64,000 nucleotides of DNA from Gammaproteobacteria bacterium (GTDB lineage Bacteria; Pseudomonadota; Gammaproteobacteria; Burkholderiales; Nitrosomonadaceae), in contig CP054179.1 in the NCBI GenBank assembly GCA_015709615.1, forward strand, positions 2,418,001-2,482,000. The letters are read 5' to 3'. Position numbers and translations under genes: made by a program. Positions 18,097 to 27,237 of this stretch are shown here, one piece after another (the first letter of the stretch is position 1; every line of letters begins with the position of its first letter). The notes under the pieces were generated by a model. That model was given only the letters and a program-made list of their open reading frames with translations, searched no databases and was not told where the DNA came from.

Positions 18097-20589
18097 ATGC
18101 TCCAGTTTCTCTTCTATGTCGTCTTGTTTGTCGTTGCCGTTGCCAGTCTGATTCTGGCGGTTCCTTTTCTGCGCCGCCATCTAGTCAGCAATCCGGTCCT
18201 GAAAATTTTCCGCAAAATGCTGCCGCCCATCTCGCAAACGGAGCAGGAGGCGCTGGACGCCGGTACGGTTTGGTGGGAGGGTGAATTATTCAGCGGCAAG
18301 CCGGATTGGAAAAAGCTGCTGGCTTATCCCAAGCCGCAATTGAGCGCGGAGGAGCAAGCATTTCTCGATGGCCCGGTGGAGCAATTGTGCGCCATGCTCG
18401 ACGAATGGAAAATCACACACGAACTGAAGGATCTGCCGCCGGAAGTGTGGCAATTCATCAAGGACAAGGGGTTCTTCGGGCTGATCATTCCCAAGCAATA
18501 TGGCGGTTACGGTTTCTCGGCGCTGGCGCATTCCGAAGTGGTGATGAAAATCGGCTCGCGCAGCGGCACGGGCGCAGTCACGGTGATGGTGCCGAATTCC
18601 CTCGGGCCGGCCGAATTGCTGCTGCATTACGGTACCGAGAAACAAAAAGAATATTATTTGCCGCGTTTGGCTAAAGGCCAGGAGGTTCCTTGCTTTGCGC
18701 TGACTTCGCCGGAAGCGGGTTCGGATGCCGGTGCGATGCCGGACTTTGGTATCGTATGCCGCGGCGAGTACGACGGGCAAAGCGATGTGCTGGGGATGAA
18801 GGTAACCTGGGAGAAACGCTATATCACGTTGGGGCCGGTGGCGACTATTCTCGGCTTGGCGTTCAAGCTGTACGATCCGGACCGGCTGCTGGGTAAAGGC
18901 GAAGATCTCGGCATTACGCTCGCGCTGATTCCGACCAACACCCCGGGTGTTCATATCGGGCGGCGCCATTATCCGCTCAACGGCGCATTCCAGAACGGCC
19001 CGAACTGGGGCAAGGAAGTGTTCATTCCGATGGATTGGATCATCGGCGGGCAGGAAGGCGTCGGACAAGGCTGGCGCATGCTGATGAACTGCCTGTCGGT
19101 TGGGCGCGCCATTTCATTACCGGCCACCAGCGTGGGCGCGGCGAAATTGGCGGCGCGCACCGCGGGCGCGTATGGCCGGGTGCGGGTGCAGTTCAAAACG
19201 CCGATCGGTTATTTTGAAGGCATCGAGGAAGCCTTGGCGCGCATCGGCGGCAATACCTACATGATGGATGCCGCGCGCGTCATGACCGCGAGCGCGGTCG
19301 ATCTGGGTGAAAAACCTTCCGTCGCGTCGGCCATCGTCAAATATCATTTGACCGAACGCGGTCGCCAGGCGGTCAACGACGCGATGGATATTCACGGCGG
19401 CAAGGGCATCTGTATCGGGCCGAAAAACTACCTGGGGCGCACCTATCAGCAGATCCCGGTCAGCATTACCGTGGAAGGTGCCAACATACTGACGCGCAAC
19501 ATGATCATTTTCGGTCAGGGCGCGATCCGCTGCCATCCGTATTTGCTGAAAGAAGTCAACGCCACGCATGATAACAATCCGGACAGCGCATCGCAGGCGT
19601 TTGATGAAGCGTTGATCGGGCACGCTAAATTCACCCTGCGCAATACGGCAAGCGCTGTGATTTATGCGCTATTCGGTAGCCATATCAAAGACAACGCGCC
19701 GGAAAATTGCGCGCCGGAAACGGCCGCCTATTACAGACAGCTGGCGCGCTACTCCGCCAGCTTTGCGTGTATCGCCGATATCGGTCTGATGCGCCTGGGC
19801 GGATCGCTCAAACGCAGGGAAAGATTATCCGCCAGGCTGGGCGATATCCTCAGTATGTTGTATTTGTGCTCGGCTACGCTGAAGCGTTTTGAAGACGATG
19901 GCCGCCCGGCTGCGGATTTGCCGTTGCTGCATTGGTCCATGCAGGATGCTTTGCATCGCTTGCAACAGGCATTCGATGAATTTCTGACCAACTTCCCGGC
20001 GCATATCGCCTTTATCTGGTTGCTGCGTGCGCTGGTGTTCCCGCTCGGCAAACGGTGCAGACCGCCGTCCGATGCGCTATCGCACGAAGTCGCGCGCTTG
20101 ATGATGGAACCGGGCGCGGTGCGCGACCGTTTGACCTCCGGTATTTTTGTGCCTACGGCCGACCATGAACCGATGGCGGATCTGGAACAAGCTTTGCAAT
20201 GCGTCATTCAATGCAGCGCCATCGAAGCCAAACTGCGTGAAGCCGTCAAGCAGCACAGAATCACCGATCACGGCGACGGGCAGATTGCACAAGCCTTGCA
20301 ACTGAACATCATCACGCAGGAAGAAGCGGATCTTCTCAATAAGCTCAAAGATCTGCGCGGCCGGGTGGTTAAAGTGGACGATTTCCCGCCGGATTTCGGT
20401 CATGAAACAACGGTGGGTGCGGGAATCTCCGGTGCTATCAGTCATGCGGCGAGCGCTGCCGGCGCCGGTGCTGCCGGTTTTGTCGCCGCGGTAAGTGCCG
20501 CGGCCGCCGCGGCTGCCGAAATGGTGGAAAGCATTTCTTCGGACGAGGAAGGCAGCAGTGACGGTGAGGATGAGCAAGACAAGGATTAA
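18097..20589 (+). CDS. fadE: Membrane-anchored acyl-CoA dehydrogenase (FadE-type)
   Basis: An 830-residue flavoprotein close in length to E. coli FadE (about 814). It oxidises acyl-CoA to trans-2-enoyl-CoA in beta-oxidation. The N-terminus has one or two membrane segments (LFYVVLFVVAVASLILAVPFL). The dehydrogenase core follows, with CFALTSPEAGSDAG in the flavin-binding middle domain and DAMDIHGGKGI near the active-site region. The end carries an unusual alanine- and glycine-rich stretch and an acidic tail (about residues 775-830), absent from the textbook enzyme. A GAGGAAG ribosome site precedes the ATG. An acyl-CoA ligase follows 55 bp later, so fatty-acid activation and first oxidation are probably co-expressed. 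Confidence 0.92.
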   Translation: MLQFLFYVVLFVVAVASLILAVPFLRRHLVSNPVLKIFRKMLPPISQTEQEALDAGTVWWEGELFSGKPDWKKLLAYPKPQLSAEEQAFLDGPVEQLCAMLDEWKITHELKDLPPEVWQFIKDKGFFGLIIPKQYGGYGFSALAHSEVVMKIGSRSGTGAVTVMVPNSLGPAELLLHYGTEKQKEYYLPRLAKGQEVPCFALTSPEAGSDAGAMPDFGIVCRGEYDGQSDVLGMKVTWEKRYITLGPVATILGLAFKLYDPDRLLGKGEDLGITLALIPTNTPGVHIGRRHYPLNGAFQNGPNWGKEVFIPMDWIIGGQEGVGQGWRMLMNCLSVGRAISLPATSVGAAKLAARTAGAYGRVRVQFKTPIGYFEGIEEALARIGGNTYMMDAARVMTASAVDLGEKPSVASAIVKYHLTERGRQAVNDAMDIHGGKGICIGPKNYLGRTYQQIPVSITVEGANILTRNMIIFGQGAIRCHPYLLKEVNATHDNNPDSASQAFDEALIGHAKFTLRNTASAVIYALFGSHIKDNAPENCAPETAAYYRQLARYSASFACIADIGLMRLGGSLKRRERLSARLGDILSMLYLCSATLKRFEDDGRPAADLPLLHWSMQDALHRLQQAFDEFLTNFPAHIAFIWLLRALVFPLGKRCRPPSDALSHEVARLMMEPGAVRDRLTSGIFVPTADHEPMADLEQALQCVIQCSAIEAKLREAVKQHRITDHGDGQIAQALQLNIITQEEADLLNKLKDLRGRVVKVDDFPPDFGHETTVGAGISGAISHAASAAGAGAAGFVAAVSAAAAAAAEMVESISSDEEGSSDGEDEQDKD

Positions 20590-20644
20590 CGTGTGCTGAA
20601 AACATAAGGACACTGACAGAAATCCCGGCATAAAAAGGAGCGCT

Positions 20645-22477
20645 ATGCAAATCGAGCAAGACGGAATGACAAGCATTATTCCGGTAGAAGAAGCAAAAAC
20701 ACTGGATGGTCTTTTCAGGGCACGTGTGCAACGTTCACCGCAAAAGGAAGCCTATCGTTATTTCAATCCGATCAGCGAGGAATGGGCCGGTTATACCTGG
20801 GAACAGATGAATCAATGGGTGGCGCGCTGGCAAGCCGCGTTGATGAAAGAATCGCTTGCGGCGGGCGACCGGGTCGCGGTGATGATGAAAAATTGCCCGG
20901 AATGGGTGATGTTCGAGCAAGCGGCTTTGGGACTCGGATTGGTGGTGATTCCTTTATACACCGACGACCGGGTGGAGAACGCCGCGTACGTCATCAACGA
21001 TGCCGACGTTAAATTGTTACTGCTGGATAACTCACATCAATGGCAGCAGTTTCTGACCATACACGATGATGTGGCAAGATTGCAGCGAGTCGTCATTCTC
21101 CGGCCGTTTGAGCCGGACAGTATCGATGCCTGCGACAATGTGCGTGTCGTGGCGGCAATGGATTGGCTGTCATCGGCTCATGCCGGCGAGGCACGGCATA
21201 TTCCCAGCGATCCGCATGCGTTGGCTACGATCATTTATACCTCCGGAACATCCGGCCGCCCCAAGGGGGTAATGCTCAGTCATCACAATATTTTGAGTAA
21301 CGCGGCCAGTTGCTTGCAAGTGATTCCGGTGCTGCCGGACGATTTGCTGCTGTCCTTTCTGCCGCTGTCGCATACCTTCGAACGCACGTCGGGTTATTAC
21401 GTGCCGATGATGGCTGGCGCGACGATTGCGTACGCACGGTCGATTCCGCAATTACAGGAAGACTTGTTGACCGTTCGTCCGACCTTGCTGATTTCGGTGC
21501 CGCGCATCTACGAACGGGTTTATGCGGGTATCCGGGCAAAACTTGCCGAAGGCTCCGGTTTCGCGCGCTGGCTGTTCAATTTTGTGGTTGAGGTAGGATA
21601 CAGCCGCTTCGAACTCGAGCAAGGCCGGGGGTACCGGCGCTTGTCGCATCTGTTGTGGCCAATATTACAGAAATTGGTTGCGGATAAAGTCATGGCCAAG
21701 CTGGGCGGGCACTTGCGCATGGTGATGAGTGGCGGCGCCGCTTTGTCGGCGGAGGTGTCGCGCATTTTTATCGGCCTTGGATTACCGGTGCTGCAAGGCT
21801 ACGGTATGACGGAAAGCAGCCCGGTCGTGTGCGCCAACCGCGTCGACGATAATGTACCCGCCAGCGTCGGCTTGCCGATTCCCGGTGTGATGGTCAAACT
21901 GGGTGAAAACAATGCATTGCTGGTTCGTGGACCGAACGTGATGCTGGGGTACTGGGGTAATCCTGACGCAACGAAAGCGGCTATCTCACCGGACGGATGG
22001 TTGAATACCGGCGATATCGCATCGATCGACGAACAGGGGCATGTCACCATCACCGGACGGTTGAAAGAAATCATTGTGCTATCCACCGGCGAGAAAGTAC
22101 CGCCCGCCGATATGGAAGCGGCGATTCTGCGTGATCCGCTCTTTGAGCAAGTGATGCTGATCGGGGAAGCGCGCTCTTATTTAAGTGTCCTTGCCGTATT
22201 GAATCCGGCCCGATGGCAGGATCTTGCCGCGCATTATGGTCTGGATGAGGCGCTGGGCAGCGAACAGCATAAGCATCAGCTGGAGAAGATTTTATTGGAG
22301 AAAATCACGCACCAGACGAGCGGATTTCCGGGGTACGCCAAAATACGCCGTGTGGCGGTTATTCACGAGCCGTGGAATGTCGAAAATGGGCTGTTGACGC
22401 CGACGCTCAAATTGAAACGAGGGAAAGTCATGGAAAAATATCAGGCTGAAGTGGATAGGCTGTATGCCGGGCATTAA
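20645..22477 (+). CDS. Long-chain acyl-CoA synthetase (AMP-forming)
   Basis: A 610-residue ANL-superfamily ligase that activates a fatty acid with ATP and CoA. The P-loop-like motif IIYTSGTSGRPKGVMLSHHN begins near residue 196. Next come VLQGYGMTESSPVV (adenine-binding) and GWLNTGDIASIDEQGHVTITGR (the hinge and A8 region). The C-terminal lysine-bearing segment is present. The overall form is that of the FACL/FadD15-like long-chain group rather than the shorter E. coli FadD. A good ribosome site (AGGAG) precedes the ATG. It is downstream of the FadE-type gene and upstream of the YajD-type gene, all on one strand with short gaps. Confidence 0.9.
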   Translation: MQIEQDGMTSIIPVEEAKTLDGLFRARVQRSPQKEAYRYFNPISEEWAGYTWEQMNQWVARWQAALMKESLAAGDRVAVMMKNCPEWVMFEQAALGLGLVVIPLYTDDRVENAAYVINDADVKLLLLDNSHQWQQFLTIHDDVARLQRVVILRPFEPDSIDACDNVRVVAAMDWLSSAHAGEARHIPSDPHALATIIYTSGTSGRPKGVMLSHHNILSNAASCLQVIPVLPDDLLLSFLPLSHTFERTSGYYVPMMAGATIAYARSIPQLQEDLLTVRPTLLISVPRIYERVYAGIRAKLAEGSGFARWLFNFVVEVGYSRFELEQGRGYRRLSHLLWPILQKLVADKVMAKLGGHLRMVMSGGAALSAEVSRIFIGLGLPVLQGYGMTESSPVVCANRVDDNVPASVGLPIPGVMVKLGENNALLVRGPNVMLGYWGNPDATKAAISPDGWLNTGDIASIDEQGHVTITGRLKEIIVLSTGEKVPPADMEAAILRDPLFEQVMLIGEARSYLSVLAVLNPARWQDLAAHYGLDEALGSEQHKHQLEKILLEKITHQTSGFPGYAKIRRVAVIHEPWNVENGLLTPTLKLKRGKVMEKYQAEVDRLYAGH

Positions 22478-22489
22478 GGGAGCAAAGCG

Positions 22490-22849
22490 ATGGCAAAAGA
22501 CATGAGCAAGCTGGATAAAGTCGTTCTGGAAGCGCGCCGCAATGCGGAAAAGCGCGCGCAAGGCTACCGCGAACAAGCGTTGAAACTGTTTCCCTGGGTT
22601 TGCGGTGGTTGCGCTCGCACGTTCGATCACAAGAATTTGCAATTACTGGAAGTGCATCACAAGAACAGCAATCACGACGATAATCCGCCCGACGGCAGCA
22701 ACTGGGAACTCCTGTGCACCTATTGCCATGAGCATGAACATTCTAAGCTAAAGGATGCTATGGGCCGCACGGATAGCGGGCGAACCGAAACAGTGGCGAC
22801 GTTCAACCCTTTTGCCAATCTGAAGGATAGGTTGAAGAATAAATCGTAG
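22490..22849 (+). CDS. yajD: YajD-family HNH nuclease-like protein
   Basis: A 119-residue protein with an HNH finger: CGGCARTF (first Cys pair), LEVHHKNSNHDDNPPDGSNW (the His-His and Asn of the HNH motif), and LLCTYCHEHEH (second Cys pair and closing His). Length and motif order match YajD, a widely conserved HNH protein of unclear in vivo role. It begins 12 bp after the ligase gene with its own GGGAG site, so it is probably co-transcribed. Metal-dependent nuclease activity is inferred. Confidence 0.88.
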   Translation: MAKDMSKLDKVVLEARRNAEKRAQGYREQALKLFPWVCGGCARTFDHKNLQLLEVHHKNSNHDDNPPDGSNWELLCTYCHEHEHSKLKDAMGRTDSGRTETVATFNPFANLKDRLKNKS

Positions 22850-22948
22850 TTCCGGATTTTAATGCGTGGTTGCGGCAGTATTGAGTTTGATTGGTATCAG
22901 TTTGACGGGTAGCTATAATGTGTTTTTCCAGCCAATAGGAGTTTAGTC

Positions 22949-23374
22949 ATGGTGAAGTTGACTGATGTCAAAGGTATCGGTGCGGCGACGGTCAAGGTGC
23001 TAGCGGAGCACAAAATCAAAACGGTTGAAGCGCTGGCTGCGATCAGTCTGGCGGAGTTGCAAAAGATACCGGGATTCAGCGGCGATTTACGCGCCCGCGC
23101 AGTGAAGCAATCCGCAGCGGATTGCTTGCAAGTAAAAGCGGCCAAGCAAACAAGCGCAGCCAGCGGCGATACACAAACTGCGGTGCAAAAGACCGTTAAG
23201 CCGAAGGTTGCCGCCAGCGCGGCTGTGAATCAGTCTGAAACCGGCAAGGTCAAGGATAAAAGCAAAAGGAAAGACCGGAAGGACGATAAGAAAAAAGTAA
23301 AAGACAAGGAAAAGAAAAAGAAGAACAAAGAGAAAAAGAAAGCCGGCAAGAAAAAAGACAAAAAGAAATCATAG
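22949..23374 (+). CDS. Helix-hairpin-helix protein with lysine-rich tail
   Basis: A 141-residue protein. Residues 1-55 form a helix-hairpin-helix pair (LTDVKGIGAATVKVLAEHKI and LAELQKIPGFSGDLRARAV), a non-specific DNA-binding or protein-contact fold. The last ~60 residues are almost all Lys, Asp and Glu repeats (KKKVKDKEKKKKNKEKKK), which resembles the basic tails of histone H1-like bacterial proteins. A nucleoid- or DNA-associated role is plausible. The AGGAG site fits. Its end overlaps the convergent sixA gene by 6 bp. Confidence 0.7.
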   Translation: MVKLTDVKGIGAATVKVLAEHKIKTVEALAAISLAELQKIPGFSGDLRARAVKQSAADCLQVKAAKQTSAASGDTQTAVQKTVKPKVAASAAVNQSETGKVKDKSKRKDRKDDKKKVKDKEKKKKNKEKKKAGKKKDKKKS

Positions 23375-23881
23375 CTCCTTCGGCCTGATCAAGTGTTGCA
23401 GATGTGCCAGATGGGGGGTTGCCGAGATGGCTGCGGTGCCAAAATCCAGTACAGCGGCTGCGGCAGTGGTGAGTAACTTGCCGGACTTGTTGAGCGGCGG
23501 GGATTCTTCGGATAGATGACAGAGCAATTGATCCAAACCGGGATTGTGGCCGATGAGGAGAAGGGTGTGGATGCCTTCGCCGTATTGATGAATCAATGCC
23601 GTCAGGTCTGATAATGATGCTTCGTAAAGCTTACTTTCCCAAAGCATGCTTTTTTGCGGCAAGTTCAGTTGCTCCAGCACCAATTGACCGGTTTGTTTGG
23701 TCCGCAGCGCCGGTGAGCATAGTATTTGGTCGATATGGAATGGCCGTTGTTTCAGCCATTGCCCCATTTGCTTTGCAGCTTTCCTGCCGCGTGCCGTCAG
23801 CGGCCGGTCGAAATCCGGCCTGCCTTCCTCGCGCCAATCCGACTTGGCATGCCGCATGATGATCAGCCGATGTTTTTGCAT
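23369..23881 (-). CDS. sixA: SixA-type phosphohistidine phosphatase
   Basis: A 170-residue histidine-phosphatase-superfamily protein. The catalytic RHG-type motif is IIMRHAKSDW (His of RHA). FDRPLTARGRKAA and LCSPALRTKQT are typical second-shell elements, and IGHNP is the closing catalytic His. SixA enzymes remove phosphate from histidine residues, for example on phosphotransfer or PTS proteins. It is divergent from ppx with about 60 bp between starts, and this pairing with polyphosphate genes recurs in many proteobacteria. Confidence 0.88.
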   Translation of the reverse strand: MQKHRLIIMRHAKSDWREEGRPDFDRPLTARGRKAAKQMGQWLKQRPFHIDQILCSPALRTKQTGQLVLEQLNLPQKSMLWESKLYEASLSDLTALIHQYGEGIHTLLLIGHNPGLDQLLCHLSEESPPLNKSGKLLTTAAAAVLDFGTAAISATPHLAHLQHLIRPKEL

Positions 23882-23940
23882 GGATTGACCTATAAAAACC
23901 GTTCATCAACTTACATATTATCACCCTTAAGGTGCCGAAC

Positions 23941-25425
23941 ATGGATGAATCCTACGCAGCGGTGGATTTAGGTTCCAACAGCTTCCACATGATTGTGGCC
24001 AATTGGACGGATGGCCGTCTGCAGATTATCGATCGCATGAAAGAGATGGTACGCTTGGCTTCGGGACTGAACGACAAACAGGAATTGACGAAAGAATCCA
24101 TGCAGCAGGCGCTGGAGTGTTTGCAACGTTTTGGTCAGCGCATCCGTGAGATTCCCCATGTGAATGTGCGCGCGGTCGGCACGAATACGCTGCGTCAGGC
24201 CCGCAACGGCGCGGATTTTTTGCTGCAGGCGCATCAGGCATTGGGGCATCCGATCGAAATCATTGCCGGCCGTGAAGAAGCGCGGCTCATTTATTCCGGT
24301 GTGGCGCATACGCTGTACGACGAAGTGAATAAACGCCTGGTGATCGACATCGGCGGCGGCAGCACGGAATTGATCATCGGCAAGGGGTTCGACACCTACC
24401 AAACGGAAAGCTTGTACATGGGGTGCGTCAATATGAGTCAGCGCTTTTTTGACGACGGCAAGATCAAAGCCAAGAAAATGCGCAAAGCCATCCTTTTTGC
24501 GATGCAGGAACTGGAATCGCTGGAAACGGCGTACAAGAAAATGGGCTGGGATTATGCCTTGGGTTCTTCCGGCACGATCATAGCCATCCGTGACGTGGTG
24601 CACGCGCAAGGCTGGTGCGATTCGGGGATTACCGCACCGGCACTGACGCAATTGCTGGATGCGTTGATTGCAATCGGCGATAGCGCGCAGCTCGATTTTG
24701 CCGGTTTGTCGGAACGCAGAAAACCGGTGTTTGCCAGCGGTGTCGCGATATTGTACGGTGCTTTCGAAGCGCTCAACCTGAAGCAAATCGACGTATCCGA
24801 GGGCGCGCTGCGCGAAGGCTTGCTGTACGACCTGATCGGCCGGGTGCACGATGAAGATATCCGGGATCAGACGATCATGGCGCTGGCGCAACGGTACAAT
24901 GCCGATTTAGAGCAGGCGGGCCGGGTAAAAGCAACGACTGAAAACTTTTTTCATCAGGTAAAAACCGCTTGGGAATTGGATGAAAAAAACGACCTGAAAT
25001 TGTTGCGCTGGGGCGCGTACCTGCATGAAATCGGTTTATCGGTCGCGCACAACCAATATCACCGGCATGGCGCTTATCTTACCGCCAATTCGGACCTGGC
25101 CGGATTCTCGCGTCAGGAGCAAATGAAGCTGGCGCTGCTGGTGCGCAGCCACCGGCGTAAGTTTCCCGTGGAAGAATTTGAGCCGGCCGCTGCCGCATTG
25201 AGAACTTCCGTGATGCGATTGTGCATCCTGTTGAGGCTGGCGGTGGTATTGCATAGAAGCCGCTCCAATGCCAATCTGCCGGAAATATTGCTGTATGTGA
25301 ATAAAAACCGGGTGAATTTGGATTTTCCGGCCGGCTGGCTGGATCAACACCCGTTAACACTGGTCGATCTCATGACAGAGCAGGGTTTTTTGCAAACTGC
25401 GGACATCAAGTTATCCTTTCATTAG
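23941..25425 (+). CDS. ppx: Exopolyphosphatase / Ppx-GppA phosphatase
   Basis: A 494-residue Ppx/GppA enzyme that releases phosphate from polyphosphate ends and may act on pppGpp. The ASKHA ATPase-fold motifs are AAVDLGSNSFHMIVANW at the N-terminus and LVIDIGGGSTELIIG. A C-terminal HD-like helical half is present (LHEIGLSVAHNQYHRHGAY). I chose the ATG at 23941, with AAGG eight bases upstream; a GTG at 23932 is in frame. ppk1 lies 5 kb downstream on the other strand, so both arms of polyphosphate turnover are in this region. Confidence 0.92.
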   Translation: MDESYAAVDLGSNSFHMIVANWTDGRLQIIDRMKEMVRLASGLNDKQELTKESMQQALECLQRFGQRIREIPHVNVRAVGTNTLRQARNGADFLLQAHQALGHPIEIIAGREEARLIYSGVAHTLYDEVNKRLVIDIGGGSTELIIGKGFDTYQTESLYMGCVNMSQRFFDDGKIKAKKMRKAILFAMQELESLETAYKKMGWDYALGSSGTIIAIRDVVHAQGWCDSGITAPALTQLLDALIAIGDSAQLDFAGLSERRKPVFASGVAILYGAFEALNLKQIDVSEGALREGLLYDLIGRVHDEDIRDQTIMALAQRYNADLEQAGRVKATTENFFHQVKTAWELDEKNDLKLLRWGAYLHEIGLSVAHNQYHRHGAYLTANSDLAGFSRQEQMKLALLVRSHRRKFPVEEFEPAAAALRTSVMRLCILLRLAVVLHRSRSNANLPEILLYVNKNRVNLDFPAGWLDQHPLTLVDLMTEQGFLQTADIKLSFH

Positions 25426-25587
25426 ACAGTTGCGGCGGCTTGCATGAAATTACATACGGAATTCATTGCAAGCTATTGAACTTATGGGTTATGGACGCTA
25501 GACTGCTGCATTTTCCAATGTCGGAAAGGCGGATTTTTTTGTGTTCAAAGTTTTACCCAATGATGTTCCAATGAGAAAGGGGATGGT

Positions 25588-27237
25588 ATGCAATTAGGAA
25601 AACTTGCGCACCGGTTTGACGGAATTTGCAGCGTAATATTGTTTTTGCTCATGATTCTATCGGGTTCTGCGGTTGCCGAAGAGTGGATGTATACCGTCCG
25701 TCCCGGCGACAATTTATGGAATCTGACCGAGCGCCATCTCAAAAGCATGGACTACGTGCCGCAATTGCAGCAGCTCAACGGCGTGAAGAATCCCTATGTG
25801 ATACCACCCGGCACCCAGTTGCGCATCCCTGTGGCCTGGAGCAAGGTGCACAGCACATCGGCGCAGGTGACGAGTGTGTACGGTGCGGCGGCAGTGCAGC
25901 GCGGAAATCAAGAGCGTATGCCGGTCGAACAGGGCATGCAACTGCTGATCGGCGATGAAATACACAGCGGTAACGACGCTTTCGTGACGGTGGAGTTCGC
26001 CGATAATTCGCATATGCGGGTGCAGGAGAATACCCGGTTGCGTTTCGACAATATGCGCATCTTCGGTGATTACGGTTTGACCGAGACGCTGATCGATTTG
26101 CAGCAAGGACGCACGGAAAGCACGGTGCCGGAAAAATCCGGGAAAGCCACGCGCTTCAGGATCAAAACGCCGTCCGCGGTCAGTTCGGTGCGCGGCACGG
26201 ATTTCCGGGTCGGGGTCATCGAGGCGCAATCGGGCACCAGCAGTGAGGTGCTGGCCGGTGGTGTCGAGGTTGCAGGTGAGAAAAAGAATGTCAAAGTGCC
26301 GGCCGGTTACGGCACGATGACCGCGCAGGGCAAGCCGCCGGTAGCGCCGGTCAAGCTGTTACCGCCGCCGGATTTGTCCGGGACGGCGCGTTACTACCAG
26401 AGTTTGCCGCTGGTGATTAAATTCAACCCGCTGGCGGGCGCGCACATGTACCGGGCGCAAATTGCCGCAGACCGGGATTTCAAAAATTTACGATCGGAAT
26501 TTACCACCGCCAGTTTGCCTTTCCGCGATGGCGAAATTCCCGATGGAGACTACTGGCTGAGAGTGCGCGGGATCGATGGTTTATCGATCGAAGGTAAGGA
26601 CGCGGTCATTCCTTTCGCGCTCAATGCCTATCCGGAAGCGCCTTTTATTCTCGCGCCGTTACCCGGCGGCATGGCGGAGCCGGAGAAGCAGCAATTCAAA
26701 TGGGCGGCGCAGACCGACGTGTCGCATTATGCGATTATGATCAGCAAAGACGCCGATTTTTCGACTGTGCTGTATTTTAACCCCGAGGTCAAAGAAAACA
26801 GCGTGACGTTATCCGAATCGCTTACCCCCGGTCATTATTTCTGGCGCATTTTCTCGGTTTCGGCGCGTGAAGGCGCCGGGCCGTTCAGCGACACGATGGC
26901 GTTTCGCGTGCCCTATCCCGCACCGGCGGTGGGAGAAGCGCAGCTCGACGACGGCAAAATGACGTTCGCCTGGCGCGCCGCCGAGGAAGGTCAGCGTTTT
27001 CAGTTCCAGTTTGCGCGCGACCGGGAATTCACCGACATTATTCATGAGGAATCGACCGCGGCTTCGCAGTTGACGATCGCAAAACCGGACAGCGGCACCT
27101 ATTATCTCCGCATCAAAACCATCGAATCGGACGGTTTTCAAGGGCCGTGGGGAAAGCCGCAGGCGGTTGAAGTTCCATTCGGTATCTCCTATTGGTTCAT
27201 GCTGCTAATGCTATTGCCGCTGCTCGTGCTGATATGA
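25588..27237 (+). CDS. LysM- and FecR-domain envelope protein
   Basis: A 549-residue exported protein. A signal peptide ends near AVAEE; a LysM domain follows (YTVRPGDNLWNLTERHL ... VIPPGTQLRIP, about 32-80) and would bind peptidoglycan. Next is a FecR domain (about 95-240, with DEIHSGNDAFVTVEFADNS and SAVSSVRGTDFRV), then fibronectin-like beta repeats, and a hydrophobic C-terminal anchor (YWFMLLMLLPLLVLI). The last four bases overlap the start of the CHASE2 gene (ATGA). FecR/CHASE2 gene pairs recur in bacteria, so I infer that this protein senses or relays an envelope state to the cyclic-di-GMP enzyme next door. Confidence 0.87.
   Translation: MQLGKLAHRFDGICSVILFLLMILSGSAVAEEWMYTVRPGDNLWNLTERHLKSMDYVPQLQQLNGVKNPYVIPPGTQLRIPVAWSKVHSTSAQVTSVYGAAAVQRGNQERMPVEQGMQLLIGDEIHSGNDAFVTVEFADNSHMRVQENTRLRFDNMRIFGDYGLTETLIDLQQGRTESTVPEKSGKATRFRIKTPSAVSSVRGTDFRVGVIEAQSGTSSEVLAGGVEVAGEKKNVKVPAGYGTMTAQGKPPVAPVKLLPPPDLSGTARYYQSLPLVIKFNPLAGAHMYRAQIAADRDFKNLRSEFTTASLPFRDGEIPDGDYWLRVRGIDGLSIEGKDAVIPFALNAYPEAPFILAPLPGGMAEPEKQQFKWAAQTDVSHYAIMISKDADFSTVLYFNPEVKENSVTLSESLTPGHYFWRIFSVSAREGAGPFSDTMAFRVPYPAPAVGEAQLDDGKMTFAWRAAEEGQRFQFQFARDREFTDIIHEESTAASQLTIAKPDSGTYYLRIKTIESDGFQGPWGKPQAVEVPFGISYWFMLLMLLPLLVLI

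Noticed and set aside
22949..23374. Histone H1-like assignment for the lysine-rich protein
   Set aside because: The helix-hairpin-helix part is clear, but the tail alone does not prove an H1-like protein; left as a generic description.
24026..24891. Long minus-strand frames inside ppx
   Set aside because: Antisense shadows of a gene with clear motifs; the same holds for the long minus frames in ppk1, fadE, fabF and the CHASE2 gene.
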